Source of the DNA: Clostridiales bacterium
GTDB taxonomy: Bacteria > Bacillota > Clostridia > Monoglobales > Monoglobaceae
Length of the DNA: 64,000 bases
NCBI GenBank assembly: GCA_019419865.1
Contig: JAHZIG010000007.1
Location: forward strand, 79,066-143,065
Direction: 5' to 3'
The notes beneath the pieces are model-generated. The model had not been told where the DNA came from and searched no databases. It was given only the letters and a program-made list of their open reading frames with translations. The translations under genes and the position numbers were made by a program. Shown here in pieces: positions 35,939 to 43,563 of this stretch; within the stretch, counting starts at the first letter, position 1; each line of letters begins with the position of its first letter.

Positions 35939-37915
35939 TTATGATACGTCCGTCATATCGAGGAACTTATAGCCTTCGTTCGCTATATGTTCCTTTCTGC
36001 CGCTTAAGTTGTCTCCTAAAAGCAGATCGAACATTTCCTGCGTTTTAGTCACATCGTCGGGCATAACGCGTATAAGCCGTCTCGTTTCGGGATTCATCGT
36101 CGTCTCCCACATCATATCCGGCTGATTCTCGCCCAGACCTTTGCTTCGCTGGATCGTGTACTTTTTGCCTTCAAGCCGACTTAGTATCTGAGTTTTTTCA
36201 TTCTCGTTGAATGCGAAATAAGTCTTGTTTTTGGTGTTTATCTCATATAGCGGAGACTCGGCTATATATACGTAACCCTTGTCTATAAGCGTAGGCATCA
36301 GCCTGTAGATCATGGTCAGCACGAGCGTCCTTATCTGAAAACCGTCCACGTCGGCGTCGGTGCAGATTATCACTTTGTTCCATCTGAGATTATCGAGGTC
36401 GAAAGAACTCAGATCCTTGTTGTGTTTAGATTTTATCTCTATGCCGCAGCCTAAGACTTTTAAAAGGTCGACGATGATCTCGCTCTTAAAGATCTTATCG
36501 TATTCGGCTTTAAGACAATTCAGTATCTTTCCCCTCAGCGGAATGATGGCCTGAAATTCGCTGTCGCGACCCATCTTACAAGCGCCGAGCGCCGAGTCGC
36601 CCTCGACTATATACACCTCGCGCTTGCTGACGTCTTTGCTTCGGCAGTCCACGAACTTCTTGACCCTGTTCGTCACGTCGAGACTTCCGCCAAGCTTTTT
36701 CTTCGCGTTGATCCTGGTGCGCTCGGCCGTTTCTCTGCTGCGTTTATTAACGAGGACCTGGTCGCATATCTTTTCCGCGTCCATTTTGTTCTCGATAAAA
36801 TATATCCCGAGCTGCGTTCTCAAAAATTCGGTCATCGAGTCCTGGATGAACTTATTGGTTATCGCCTTTTTAGTCTGATTTTCATAGCTTGTAACCGTTG
36901 ACAGAGAACTGCCGACCAATATCAAACTGTCCTGAATATCGGTGAATTGGACCTTCGACTCGTTCTTATTGTATTTGTTATTTTGCTTTAAGTATTGATC
37001 TATTGCGTATACAAACGCGTTTCTGACCGCCTTGTCAGGCGAGCCGCCGTATTCCAAAAAGCTTGAATTGTGATAATATTCGATTACGTTATTAATGTTG
37101 TTAAAACAAAATGCAAAGCTCATCTTTACCTTGTAATCTTCCAAATCTTCGCGATCGCGTCCGACGCGCTCGGCTTCGATATACTGAACCGGGGTGAGCT
37201 CCTTCCCGTCCGACAGTTCTCTTACGTAATCGGCTATGCCGTTTTCGTAGTAATAATTAAACTCTTCAAATTCGCCGTTTTCAAGCTCGTTTTTAAGTAT
37301 GAACTCAATTCCCGGATTTACTACGGCTTGTCTTTTAAGAACGCTCTTATAGTGGTCCAGCGGGATATCTATTTCGGTGAATACTTCAAGATCCGGTTTC
37401 CAGCGAATCTTACTGCCGGTGTGCCTGTGCCGGAACTTTGTCTTTCTTAAGCCGCCTATGTTTTCGCCTTTTTCGAAATGCAGCTCGAATTTATATCCGT
37501 CTCTTAAGATCTGTACGTCCATATATTCGGAACTGTACTGAGTGGCGCAGTCGCCGAGCCCGTTCAGTCCAAGGCTGAATTCATAGTTGCCGCCGCTGTT
37601 ATTCTTGTATTTTCCGCCCGCGTAAAGTTCGCAGAATACGAGTTCCCAGTTGTATCTGCCTTCTTTTTCGTTATATTCAACAGGAATACCGCGTCCAAAA
37701 TCCTCTACCTCGATAGAATGATCGCGGTATCTCGTGACGTATATCTTAGAACCGAATCCCTCTCTCGCTTCGTCGATCGAGTTGGAAAGTATTTCAAACA
37801 TAGAATGCTCGCAGCCCTCTATGCCCTTTGAACCAAATATTACCTCGGGACGTTTTCTGACCCTATCCGCGCCTTTGAGCGCGGAAATACTTTCGTTTCC
37901 GTATTCTTTGCTCAT
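35939..37915 (-). CDS. parE: Type IIA topoisomerase subunit B (ParE-like ATPase)
   Basis: A 658-residue subunit with a GHKL ATPase fold (SNSIDEAREGFG, VEDFGRGIPV, GLNGLGDCATQYS, about 40-125), a transducer domain (about 230-400) and a Toprim domain (VEGDSALGACKMGRDSEFQ, PLRGKILN, DADVDGFQIRTLVLT, about 430-540). The closing motif RSKGLGENQPDMMWETTMNPE is typical of the B-subunit tail. Several normally invariant GyrB phrases are altered, for example the residue after DADVDG is Phe rather than Ser. It drives strand passage with ATP and pairs with the next gene. It has a perfect-consensus promoter on the minus strand. Confidence 0.87.
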   Translation of the reverse strand: MSKEYGNESISALKGADRVRKRPEVIFGSKGIEGCEHSMFEILSNSIDEAREGFGSKIYVTRYRDHSIEVEDFGRGIPVEYNEKEGRYNWELVFCELYAGGKYKNNSGGNYEFSLGLNGLGDCATQYSSEYMDVQILRDGYKFELHFEKGENIGGLRKTKFRHRHTGSKIRWKPDLEVFTEIDIPLDHYKSVLKRQAVVNPGIEFILKNELENGEFEEFNYYYENGIADYVRELSDGKELTPVQYIEAERVGRDREDLEDYKVKMSFAFCFNNINNVIEYYHNSSFLEYGGSPDKAVRNAFVYAIDQYLKQNNKYNKNESKVQFTDIQDSLILVGSSLSTVTSYENQTKKAITNKFIQDSMTEFLRTQLGIYFIENKMDAEKICDQVLVNKRSRETAERTRINAKKKLGGSLDVTNRVKKFVDCRSKDVSKREVYIVEGDSALGACKMGRDSEFQAIIPLRGKILNCLKAEYDKIFKSEIIVDLLKVLGCGIEIKSKHNKDLSSFDLDNLRWNKVIICTDADVDGFQIRTLVLTMIYRLMPTLIDKGYVYIAESPLYEINTKNKTYFAFNENEKTQILSRLEGKKYTIQRSKGLGENQPDMMWETTMNPETRRLIRVMPDDVTKTQEMFDLLLGDNLSGRKEHIANEGYKFLDMTDVS

Positions 37916-37995
37916 TCGTTACCTCCGAATAAATATATAAGATCGTTATTAAAGCAGCAATATTTTTATGCTGCGCAAATTAAGTACATTATGTA

Positions 37996-38024
37996 ATTAT
38001 ATCATAATCATAAATTTTTGTCAA
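37996..38024 (-). promoter_or_regulatory. Perfect-consensus sigma-A promoter of the topoisomerase operon
   Basis: On the minus strand: TTGACA (38024-38019), 17-nt spacer, TATAAT (38001-37996), about 80 nt before the parE-like start codon. Confidence 0.85.
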
Positions 38025-38076
38025 AGTCGTATATTCGTATTTTTGCTGTTCTAATAAGCTCGCTAAAAACTGCGAA

Positions 38077-38105
38077 TATAATAAATCCGCCCTTTTCAAG
38101 GCGGA
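38077..38105 (-). terminator. Terminator of the GH3 gene
   Basis: On the minus strand TCCGCC (38105-38100) pairs with GGCGGA (38091-38086), followed by TTTATTATATT, 26 nt after the GH3 stop. The 6-bp stem is short but well placed. Confidence 0.65.
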
Positions 38106-38131
38106 AATATATAACAATTACAGATATTTTA

Positions 38132-39613
38132 TCAACCGAAGAGACCCCTACGCATTTTTGCGTTTAATATACGTTTAACGCTTTGGTCTATTCTATCCTC
38201 TGAGATCGTACCGTCGGATACCGCGTTAGCGATAGAAGAGTACGCTTCGTCGAGAGAGACCGGCATCAAAAGCATATCCACTCCGGCTTGAACCGCGGAA
38301 ACGCAGGCGGCGCCGGTCGTGTAATTATTGGCGATCGCTCCCATGTTAAGAGCGTCCGTTATAATAACTCCGTTAAAGCCCAAGTCGTATCTTAAGATCC
38401 CGACCATCCTGCCGGACATCGTGCTCGGCAGATCCGAACCTGTTATAGAAGGCGCGGCCACGTGCGCGACCATAGTAAAATCGACGCCGTTTTCCGCCGC
38501 CGCCTCGAACGGCTTAAATTCCGTCAATGACATCTCCGCGTAATTTCTGCTCGTCATGACGAACCCGTCGTGCGTATCGCCGGAAGTCCCGCCGTGACCC
38601 GGAAAATGCTTCACCGTCGCGCTGACGCCGCTGTCTTGAAGACCGTTTGCCACGCTTACCGCCATATTGGACACCAGCGTCGGATCGGAGCCGAAGGATC
38701 GATCGCCTATCGCGTTGTCCGCGGAGACGAGAACGTCCGCGTCCGGAGCAAAATCAAGATTAAAGCCGTAATCTCTGAGCGCCGAGCCTAAGTTTGTTCC
38801 AAGCTCATACGCCGCGTTTAAGTCGCCGGCCGCGCCTATCGCGCTCATAGCCGAGAACTGCGGAAAGCCGATCCCTGCGTTGCCGAGTCTTGCGACCCGG
38901 CCGCCTTCCTCGTCTACTCCCAAAAATAACGGCGTTTTAGCGTATGTTTTTGTGTTTGCCAGCATGGTCTTGACTTGCGATTCGCTCTCGATATTTTGAC
39001 TGAAGTATATAAGCCCGCCGACCGGATAGGTCTCAAGAGTAGTTCTCGTTACTTCCCCGGCGGCTGTGACGCGGCTGTAGCCGGTTATCGCTTCCGGCGT
39101 CGTGAACATCATCTGATATATCTTTTCGCTGAGCGTCATACTCGAAATTTTAGAATTAAGCTCGTCCAAATAATTGTGAGAGCCTATGAAAGCGGTTTTC
39201 AGGGCGTCGTCCCAGATCACTTCGTAACCTAAGGCTTGAGAGACGGCTCTCAAAGGCACGAGGGTTCTGTCATCCTCGAGCGCGGCCGGCACGTCGAGAG
39301 CCTCGTCGCGGTCGTTTACTTCCATTATATCGCTGCCTATCGCGATCACTATGGTAGTATCGTCTTTAACGGCGGTCGCCGTGTATGTCGCCTGATCCCA
39401 GGATACGTCCGCTCCCAAAGCTTCGAATACGGCGCGCATCGGAACCAAGGTCCTGCTGTTTTCAATGATCGGATCGGTATCGAACGCGACTTTCGCGTCG
39501 TTTACGTATACGCTGATATTATCCTTGGCGTATACGTTGGTGAATAAAATCAACATAGCCGATAACGCGGTTAAAAATACGGCTATATTTACGGCGATTT
39601 TTCTTTGCATCAT
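38132..39613 (-). CDS. Secreted GH3 beta-N-acetylhexosaminidase-like enzyme with N-terminal stalk domain
   Basis: A 493-residue exported protein. Start taken at 39613 because GGAG lies 6 nt before that ATG; a longer in-frame ATG at 39625 overlaps the ribosome site. Signal peptide about 1-28. Residues about 30-145 are a copper-amine-oxidase N-terminal-type domain with two copies of the NSRTLVPMRAV / DDRTLVPLRAV motif, a common Clostridia surface module. Residues about 150-490 are a GH3 barrel with VDEEGGRVARL, KHFPGHGGTSGDTHDGF (His/Asp acid-base dyad of the NagZ branch) and the nucleophile Asp in GVIITDALNMGAI. It probably removes N-acetylglucosamine from peptidoglycan or other glycans outside the cell. 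There is no C-terminal GH3 domain, as usual for NagZ-like forms. Confidence 0.88.
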   Translation of the reverse strand: MMQRKIAVNIAVFLTALSAMLILFTNVYAKDNISVYVNDAKVAFDTDPIIENSRTLVPMRAVFEALGADVSWDQATYTATAVKDDTTIVIAIGSDIMEVNDRDEALDVPAALEDDRTLVPLRAVSQALGYEVIWDDALKTAFIGSHNYLDELNSKISSMTLSEKIYQMMFTTPEAITGYSRVTAAGEVTRTTLETYPVGGLIYFSQNIESESQVKTMLANTKTYAKTPLFLGVDEEGGRVARLGNAGIGFPQFSAMSAIGAAGDLNAAYELGTNLGSALRDYGFNLDFAPDADVLVSADNAIGDRSFGSDPTLVSNMAVSVANGLQDSGVSATVKHFPGHGGTSGDTHDGFVMTSRNYAEMSLTEFKPFEAAAENGVDFTMVAHVAAPSITGSDLPSTMSGRMVGILRYDLGFNGVIITDALNMGAIANNYTTGAACVSAVQAGVDMLLMPVSLDEAYSSIANAVSDGTISEDRIDQSVKRILNAKMRRGLFG

Positions 39614-39654
39614 ACGAATCTCCATTCCTTATTTAATATATACATTCTGTTTAA

Positions 39655-39684
39655 ATTTTACTATATATATGTCGTAATTGTCAA
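39655..39684 (-). promoter_or_regulatory. Sigma-A promoter of the GH3 gene
   Basis: On the minus strand: TTGACA (39684-39679), 18-nt spacer, TAAAAT (39660-39655), about 40 nt before the chosen start codon. Confidence 0.65.
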
Positions 39685-39840
39685 ATAATAATATTTATAA
39701 AATTTAATGCTTTAACGACTTAAATTATGTCGTAATAGATATCGCCGATCTTATCTTATGGTAAATGCCGACACAATACGCCAAGTTGATACTATCAATA
39801 TGGGCAAGTTGAATAAAAATTAAAAATTTGAAAAAAGCCC

Positions 39841-39869
39841 TTGACAAATCTAAAGCGTTGCGCTAATAT
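39841..39869 (+). promoter_or_regulatory. Sigma-A promoter of infC-rpmI-rplT
   Basis: Perfect TTGACA (39841-39846), 17-nt spacer and TAATAT (39864-39869). Transcription should begin near 39876, giving a leader of about 218 nt. Confidence 0.85.
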
Positions 39870-39875
39870 ATATCA

Positions 39876-40093
39876 GTAAAGCAGAAGCTGCCGCTTCTCC
39901 CCTGAGCAGAATTCAAATCGGTTCATGTAAAAGGGAAACAATTAATATTTTTGATATAAAGCTTCGACCGCAGGATTTTGCGGAAGAATGTCTTGTTCAA
40001 ATATTATCGTTTCTGAAATAATAGGGATTATGCGGCGTACTTCAAGTACTCCGCTTTTTTTGCGGAGCTTAACCATATTGGGAGGTGTTTTTT
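39876..40093 (+). promoter_or_regulatory. L20-type leader of the infC operon with attenuator
   Basis: The long untranslated leader before infC-rpmI-rplT is where Firmicutes carry the L20 leader, an autoregulatory RNA bound by ribosomal protein L20. It ends with an intrinsic terminator: GCGG, a C bulge, GTACT-TCA-AGTAC, CCGC, then seven T (40032-40061). An alternative hairpin, CTCCGC/GCGGAG (40049-40067), reuses the terminator's 3' arm, so the two are mutually exclusive, as expected for an attenuator. I assign the class from position and terminator, not from a covariance search. Confidence 0.7.
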
Positions 40094-40609
40094 ATAGCTA
40101 AGAAAGATTTGATGATCAATGAAGAGATCAGGGACAAGGAAGTAAGACTTATCGGTTCGGACGGCGAACAGCTCGGTATTGTTTCTATATCCGAGGCTCA
40201 AAGACGCGCGGACGAAAAGAACCTTGATTTGGTAAAGATCGCGCCCCAGGCGAAGCCGCCGGTGTGCAAGATTATGGATTACGGTAAGCACAAGTTTGAA
40301 CTTGCTAAGCGCGAAAAGGAGAACCGCAAGAATCAGAGAGTGGTCGCGATAAAAGAGGTAAGACTTAGTCCCAATATTGATGATCACGACTTTAACACAA
40401 AGTTGAAAGCGGCTATCAAGTTTTTGAAGTCGGGAGATAAGGTTAAGGTCACGGTAAGATTCAGAGGACGCGAGATAACTCATTCGTCTCTCGGAAAAGA
40501 ATTGCTGCTGAGGTTCCGCGACGCGGCCGAAGAATTCGGCGAGGTCGATAAGGGAATAAAGATGGAAGGCAGAAATATGGCTATGTTTATAACACCTAAG
40601 AAGAACTGA
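40094..40609 (+). CDS. infC: Translation initiation factor IF-3
   Basis: IF-3 binds the 30S subunit and checks the start codon and initiator tRNA. The 171-residue protein has an N-terminal domain (about 1-75: INEEIRDKEVRLI, APPVCKIMDYGK-like KPPVCKIMDYGKHKFE) and a C-terminal domain (about 85-165: KEVRLSPNIDDHDFNTK, KVTVRFRGREITHSSLG). The start is taken as AUA at 40094, with GGAGGTG ending 6 nt upstream. The in-frame GTG at 40085 is itself part of the ribosome site and cannot serve. An ATG at 40112 lacks a ribosome site and would remove conserved N-terminal residues. A non-canonical start is a known autoregulatory feature of infC. Confidence 0.93.
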   Translation: MAKKDLMINEEIRDKEVRLIGSDGEQLGIVSISEAQRRADEKNLDLVKIAPQAKPPVCKIMDYGKHKFELAKREKENRKNQRVVAIKEVRLSPNIDDHDFNTKLKAAIKFLKSGDKVKVTVRFRGREITHSSLGKELLLRFRDAAEEFGEVDKGIKMEGRNMAMFITPKKN

Positions 40610-40752
40610 GTCGCTTAGGCTTAGTATAAAGCGGATTTTTATGCATACTTTGCATTAAAATAACATAACCGGGCTATTTGTCGGGTTTATTCAACTTAGT
40701 TTTGATATGCAGGTTGATTTATCAAACCATAAAAACGGAAGGAGAAAAGAAA

Positions 40753-40950
40753 ATGCCTAAAATTAAAACACATAGAGGCGCTGCAAAGCGTTTTGGCGTA
40801 ACAAAGCATGGTAAATTAAAAAGAGGTAAGGCTTACAGGAGCCATATATTGAACAAAAAGACCACTAAGAGAAAAAGAAAGCTCAGAAAGATGGGCTACC
40901 TCGCAAAGGCTAACGCGGCTACGATAAAGGGCATGATACCTTACAAATAA
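40753..40950 (+). CDS. rpmI: 50S ribosomal protein L35
   Basis: A 65-residue, Lys/Arg-rich protein beginning [14 protein letters not shown] and ending KGMIPYK, the standard L35 layout. AAGGAG lies 8 nt before the ATG; an upstream in-frame start at 40678 is rejected for that reason. It sits between infC and rplT in the conserved three-gene operon and assembles into the large subunit near the exit-tunnel side. Confidence 0.97.
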   Translation: MPKIKTHRGAAKRFGVTKHGKLKRGKAYRSHILNKKTTKRKRKLRKMGYLAKANAATIKGMIPYK

Positions 40951-41104
40951 GAGTTGGCGGTCAGTCTTTCGGCAAGCGTCGTTCTTCGGCGCGGTTATGC
41001 GAGGACGTAAGATCGTTAGACCGGCGTTTTGAAGTCGGTTTAAGTTAGGACCCGCTTTTGATACGCGGATTAAAATATTATAAGTTAGAAAGGAATTTAC
41101 AGAT

Positions 41105-41449
41105 ATGGCAAGAGTTAAAGGCGCAGTAAAAACCCGCGCAAGACATAAGAAGATATTAAAGCTTGCAAAAGGTTACAGAGGTGCAAAGAGCAAATTATTT
41201 AGAACGGCTAATCAGGCGGTAATGAAGTCGCTTTCGTACGCCTACAGAGACAGAAAGGCTAAGAAGAGGGAGTTCAGACAGCTCTGGATCGCTCGTATAA
41301 ACGCGGCGGCAAGAATGAACGGCATCAGCTACAGCGTATTCATGAACGGCCTTAAGAAGAACGGCATAGAGATAAACAGAAAAATGCTGGCGGAGATAGC
41401 GGTTTCAGATCCCGCGGCTTTTACAAAGCTTGTTGAGAAAGTTAGATAA
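41105..41449 (+). CDS. rplT: 50S ribosomal protein L20
   Basis: A 114-residue basic protein with the L20 hallmarks [32 protein letters not shown] and [17 protein letters not shown]. It is an early large-subunit assembly protein. It is also the expected effector of the leader upstream of infC. AGAAAGGA precedes the ATG, and a strong terminator follows 11 nt after the stop. Confidence 0.97.
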   Translation: MARVKGAVKTRARHKKILKLAKGYRGAKSKLFRTANQAVMKSLSYAYRDRKAKKREFRQLWIARINAAARMNGISYSVFMNGLKKNGIEINRKMLAEIAVSDPAAFTKLVEKVR

Positions 41450-41460
41450 TTAAGGAATAG

Positions 41461-41493
41461 AAAGTTATACCATTTTATCCGGTATAACTTTTT
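41461..41493 (+). terminator. Terminator of the infC operon
   Basis: An 11-bp perfect stem, AAAGTTATACC with GGTATAACTTT, separated by a 9-nt loop and followed by further T residues. Confidence 0.92.
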
Positions 41494-41689
41494 CCTGTAT
41501 ATTGTATCATGAGGCGTTTAGCCGAAGATAACCGGATATAAGCAAAAGAAAATTAGCTTTTTATAAAGCTATATTTAGACGCGCGGCGGCGATTTGGCGA
41601 ATAGCGGGATATATTTTTCCCGCTCTGGAACAGCCGGGCGGCGCGCGCAATGTTTTGCGCTTAATGAAAGATCCGTTAAGCGATAATAA

Positions 41690-41807
41690 TATGCAGAGTA
41701 GACGTTTATGCGTGGGAAAGTATCCCGGAGTGTCGGACGAACGGGGAGTTGTCGTCCGAACGAAAAGCCTTGCGCGGCTGCGGTATAAGCGTCGCATCCC
41801 GCTGTAC
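41690..41807 (+). ncRNA. Tetrahydrofolate (THF) riboswitch
   Basis: The segment matches the folT-type THF riboswitch layout: the GAGTAGA motif near the 5' end (41695-41701), a distal stem, and the closing GCATCCCGC block near the 3' end. Helices can be read directly: TGCAG/CTGTA closes the element, GACGTTTAT (41701-41709) pairs with ATAAGCGTC (41785-41793, one wobble), and TCGGACGA (41733-41740) pairs perfectly with TCGTCCGA (41752-41759). The downstream gene is a FolT-like transporter component, the usual target. Folate binding is expected to lower its expression. Confidence 0.85.
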
Positions 41808-41818
41808 ACGCGAAATAT

Positions 41819-41861
41819 TCCTCGTTTTTTTCGTTGTGCACAGTGCATTACGAACGAGGAG
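41819..41861 (+). promoter_or_regulatory. Ribosome-site-sequestering hairpin downstream of the THF riboswitch
   Basis: TCCTCGTT (41819-41826) is complementary to AACGAGGA (41853-41860), which contains the GAGGAG ribosome site 9 nt before the folT ATG. It would hide the site and so form a translational expression platform. A T-run directly after the first arm could alternatively add some termination. Confidence 0.65.
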
Positions 41862-41870
41862 TGTTGAGAT

Positions 41871-42566
41871 ATGGATATAAATAATGTTATAAGCGCTTTT
41901 GATGGTATAATGGATAGCTGCAAGGAAGTTTTGTCCAACTTGATTATGCCGCTGAGCGGTTTTTTGGATGTATTTTCAAATTTCTTTGTAGGACTATTTG
42001 TTATAGCGGTCGTATTTGCAGGACTGCTGATTTACTGTGTTATATCAAACTACCGTGAATTTAAGAATAAGATAAAATTTACCAAGACGCTGGTGATATC
42101 GGGACTTTTTATAGCGCTGAACGTTGTATTGGGTTATTTTTCGATCCAGTTTAGCAGTTATTTAAGGATCGGATTCGGATTTATAACATTGCCGGTTATA
42201 TCGGCTCTGTTTGGGCCGCTTATGGCGGGGATGTGCGGAATGGCTCAAGACGTTATTTCTTTCGTGCTGAAACCCACGGGCGGGTATATAATAACATATA
42301 CGCTTTGTGTTGGAATAAGCGGCATGATACAGGGGCTTATGCTGTATAAAAGAAAGATCACGCTGAGGCGGGTATTCTTAAACGCATTAATAATTATGCT
42401 GGTGGTAAATATAGCTTTAAACACCATCGCGCTTACTCCGACGGCAGGGAAGTCGATGGCGGTCCTGCTTCCGTCGAGGATAGTAAAGAACGCGATCGAG
42501 CTGCCTATACATACGTTTTTCAATTATATCGTACTTAGATTTATAAAGAATATAATAAAGGCGTAG
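41871..42566 (+). CDS. folT: ECF transporter S component, folate type (FolT-like)
   Basis: A 231-residue membrane protein with about six hydrophobic segments. The N-terminal helix pair (about 20-65) is followed by the S-component core: GLFIALNVVLGYFSI, LRIGFGFITLPVISALFGPLMAG, QDVISFVLKPTGGYI and a C-terminal helix. The phrase RIGFGFI is typical of folate/thiamine/riboflavin-type S components. Such a protein binds a vitamin outside and works with an EcfAAT energy module encoded elsewhere. The THF riboswitch in front of it is the main reason for choosing folate as substrate. Confidence 0.85.
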   Translation: MDINNVISAFDGIMDSCKEVLSNLIMPLSGFLDVFSNFFVGLFVIAVVFAGLLIYCVISNYREFKNKIKFTKTLVISGLFIALNVVLGYFSIQFSSYLRIGFGFITLPVISALFGPLMAGMCGMAQDVISFVLKPTGGYIITYTLCVGISGMIQGLMLYKRKITLRRVFLNALIIMLVVNIALNTIALTPTAGKSMAVLLPSRIVKNAIELPIHTFFNYIVLRFIKNIIKA

Positions 42567-42738
42567 TTTTTACAAGGCGGATTGTAAGTTTTTTGTTAGT
42601 AATAAAGACGGCTGACGCAGAATATATTTTGAAAAAAGCGAGGCGCGTGAAGCGCAGGGCAAGTCGGTGTCATGCCGATTTTGTAACGCCGATATGATTA
42701 CGGTGCGGACGATAAATTTAAATAGCGGGTAGATATCT

Positions 42739-43524
42739 ATGGTTGAGAGAATTACAGGGAAGACGAACGGAAAATTAAAACTCATACGCGCGCTTTCAAC
42801 AAAAAAAGGGCGGCAAAAATCAAAAATGTATTTCGTCGAAGGTATTCGGATGGTAAACGAGGCGATCGAATATAAGAAAAAATATATAAAATTTATCCTT
42901 GCGAGCGAGACATTTTATGAAAACAACACAGAGTTTGTAAGCTCTCTTGACGAAAAGGGTTTTTCGGTATATATTGCAAAAGACGATTTGTTTAATAATG
43001 TATGCAACACGGTTACGCCTCAAGGCATAGCCGTCGTATTAAGCATATCCGGTAGAGAACTTGATATTGAAGAATTTTCCAAAAACGCCGACTTTGCGTT
43101 GATACTCGACGGTATCAAGGAGCCCGGGAATTTAGGAACTATAATCAGGACCGCCGAGGCGGCGGGAGTAGACGCGGTATACCTTGTAAACGACTGCGCG
43201 GATATATATAATCCTAAAGCGGTTCGTTCCACAATGGGTTCCATCTTCAGAGTTAAGTTTAAATACATATCGGATCTCGAACCGATCCATATGTTGAAAC
43301 AGATGGGATTTAAAATCATAGCGTCGTCGCTTAGAGATTCGGTAGATACGGACGAGGTCGGCGGCTTTGATAAAAAAGCTATAGTAATCGGCAGCGAGGC
43401 GTTCGGCGTTTCGGAAGATATACTTAAGCTTTCCGATATAAAAGTTAAGCTGAAAATGCACGGCAGGGTGGAATCTCTGAACGCGGCTATAGCGGCGGCG
43501 ATACTGATGTATACTATAAAGTAG
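42739..43524 (+). CDS. TrmH/SpoU-family RNA 2'-O-methyltransferase
   Basis: A 261-residue SPOUT methyltransferase acting on rRNA or tRNA. An N-terminal substrate-binding domain (about 1-100, KSKMYFVEGIRMVNEA) precedes the knotted SAM-binding domain with the three SpoU motifs: LILDGIKEPGNLGTIIRTAEAAG, VIGSEAFGVSEDI and VKLKMHGRVESLNAAIAAAI (each given here as the short core). It resembles the 23S rRNA methyltransferase group often placed near infC operons in Clostridia. The exact nucleotide modified cannot be told. The 172 nt upstream show no gene. Confidence 0.88.
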   Translation: MVERITGKTNGKLKLIRALSTKKGRQKSKMYFVEGIRMVNEAIEYKKKYIKFILASETFYENNTEFVSSLDEKGFSVYIAKDDLFNNVCNTVTPQGIAVVLSISGRELDIEEFSKNADFALILDGIKEPGNLGTIIRTAEAAGVDAVYLVNDCADIYNPKAVRSTMGSIFRVKFKYISDLEPIHMLKQMGFKIIASSLRDSVDTDEVGGFDKKAIVIGSEAFGVSEDILKLSDIKVKLKMHGRVESLNAAIAAAILMYTIK

Positions 43525-43563
43525 CCGAGAGAATACGGATAAATTAGTCTGGGAGTGTTGAAG

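Noticed and set aside
40085..40093. GTG start for infC
   Set aside because: The codon is part of the GGAGGTG ribosome site and cannot be bound by it at proper spacing.
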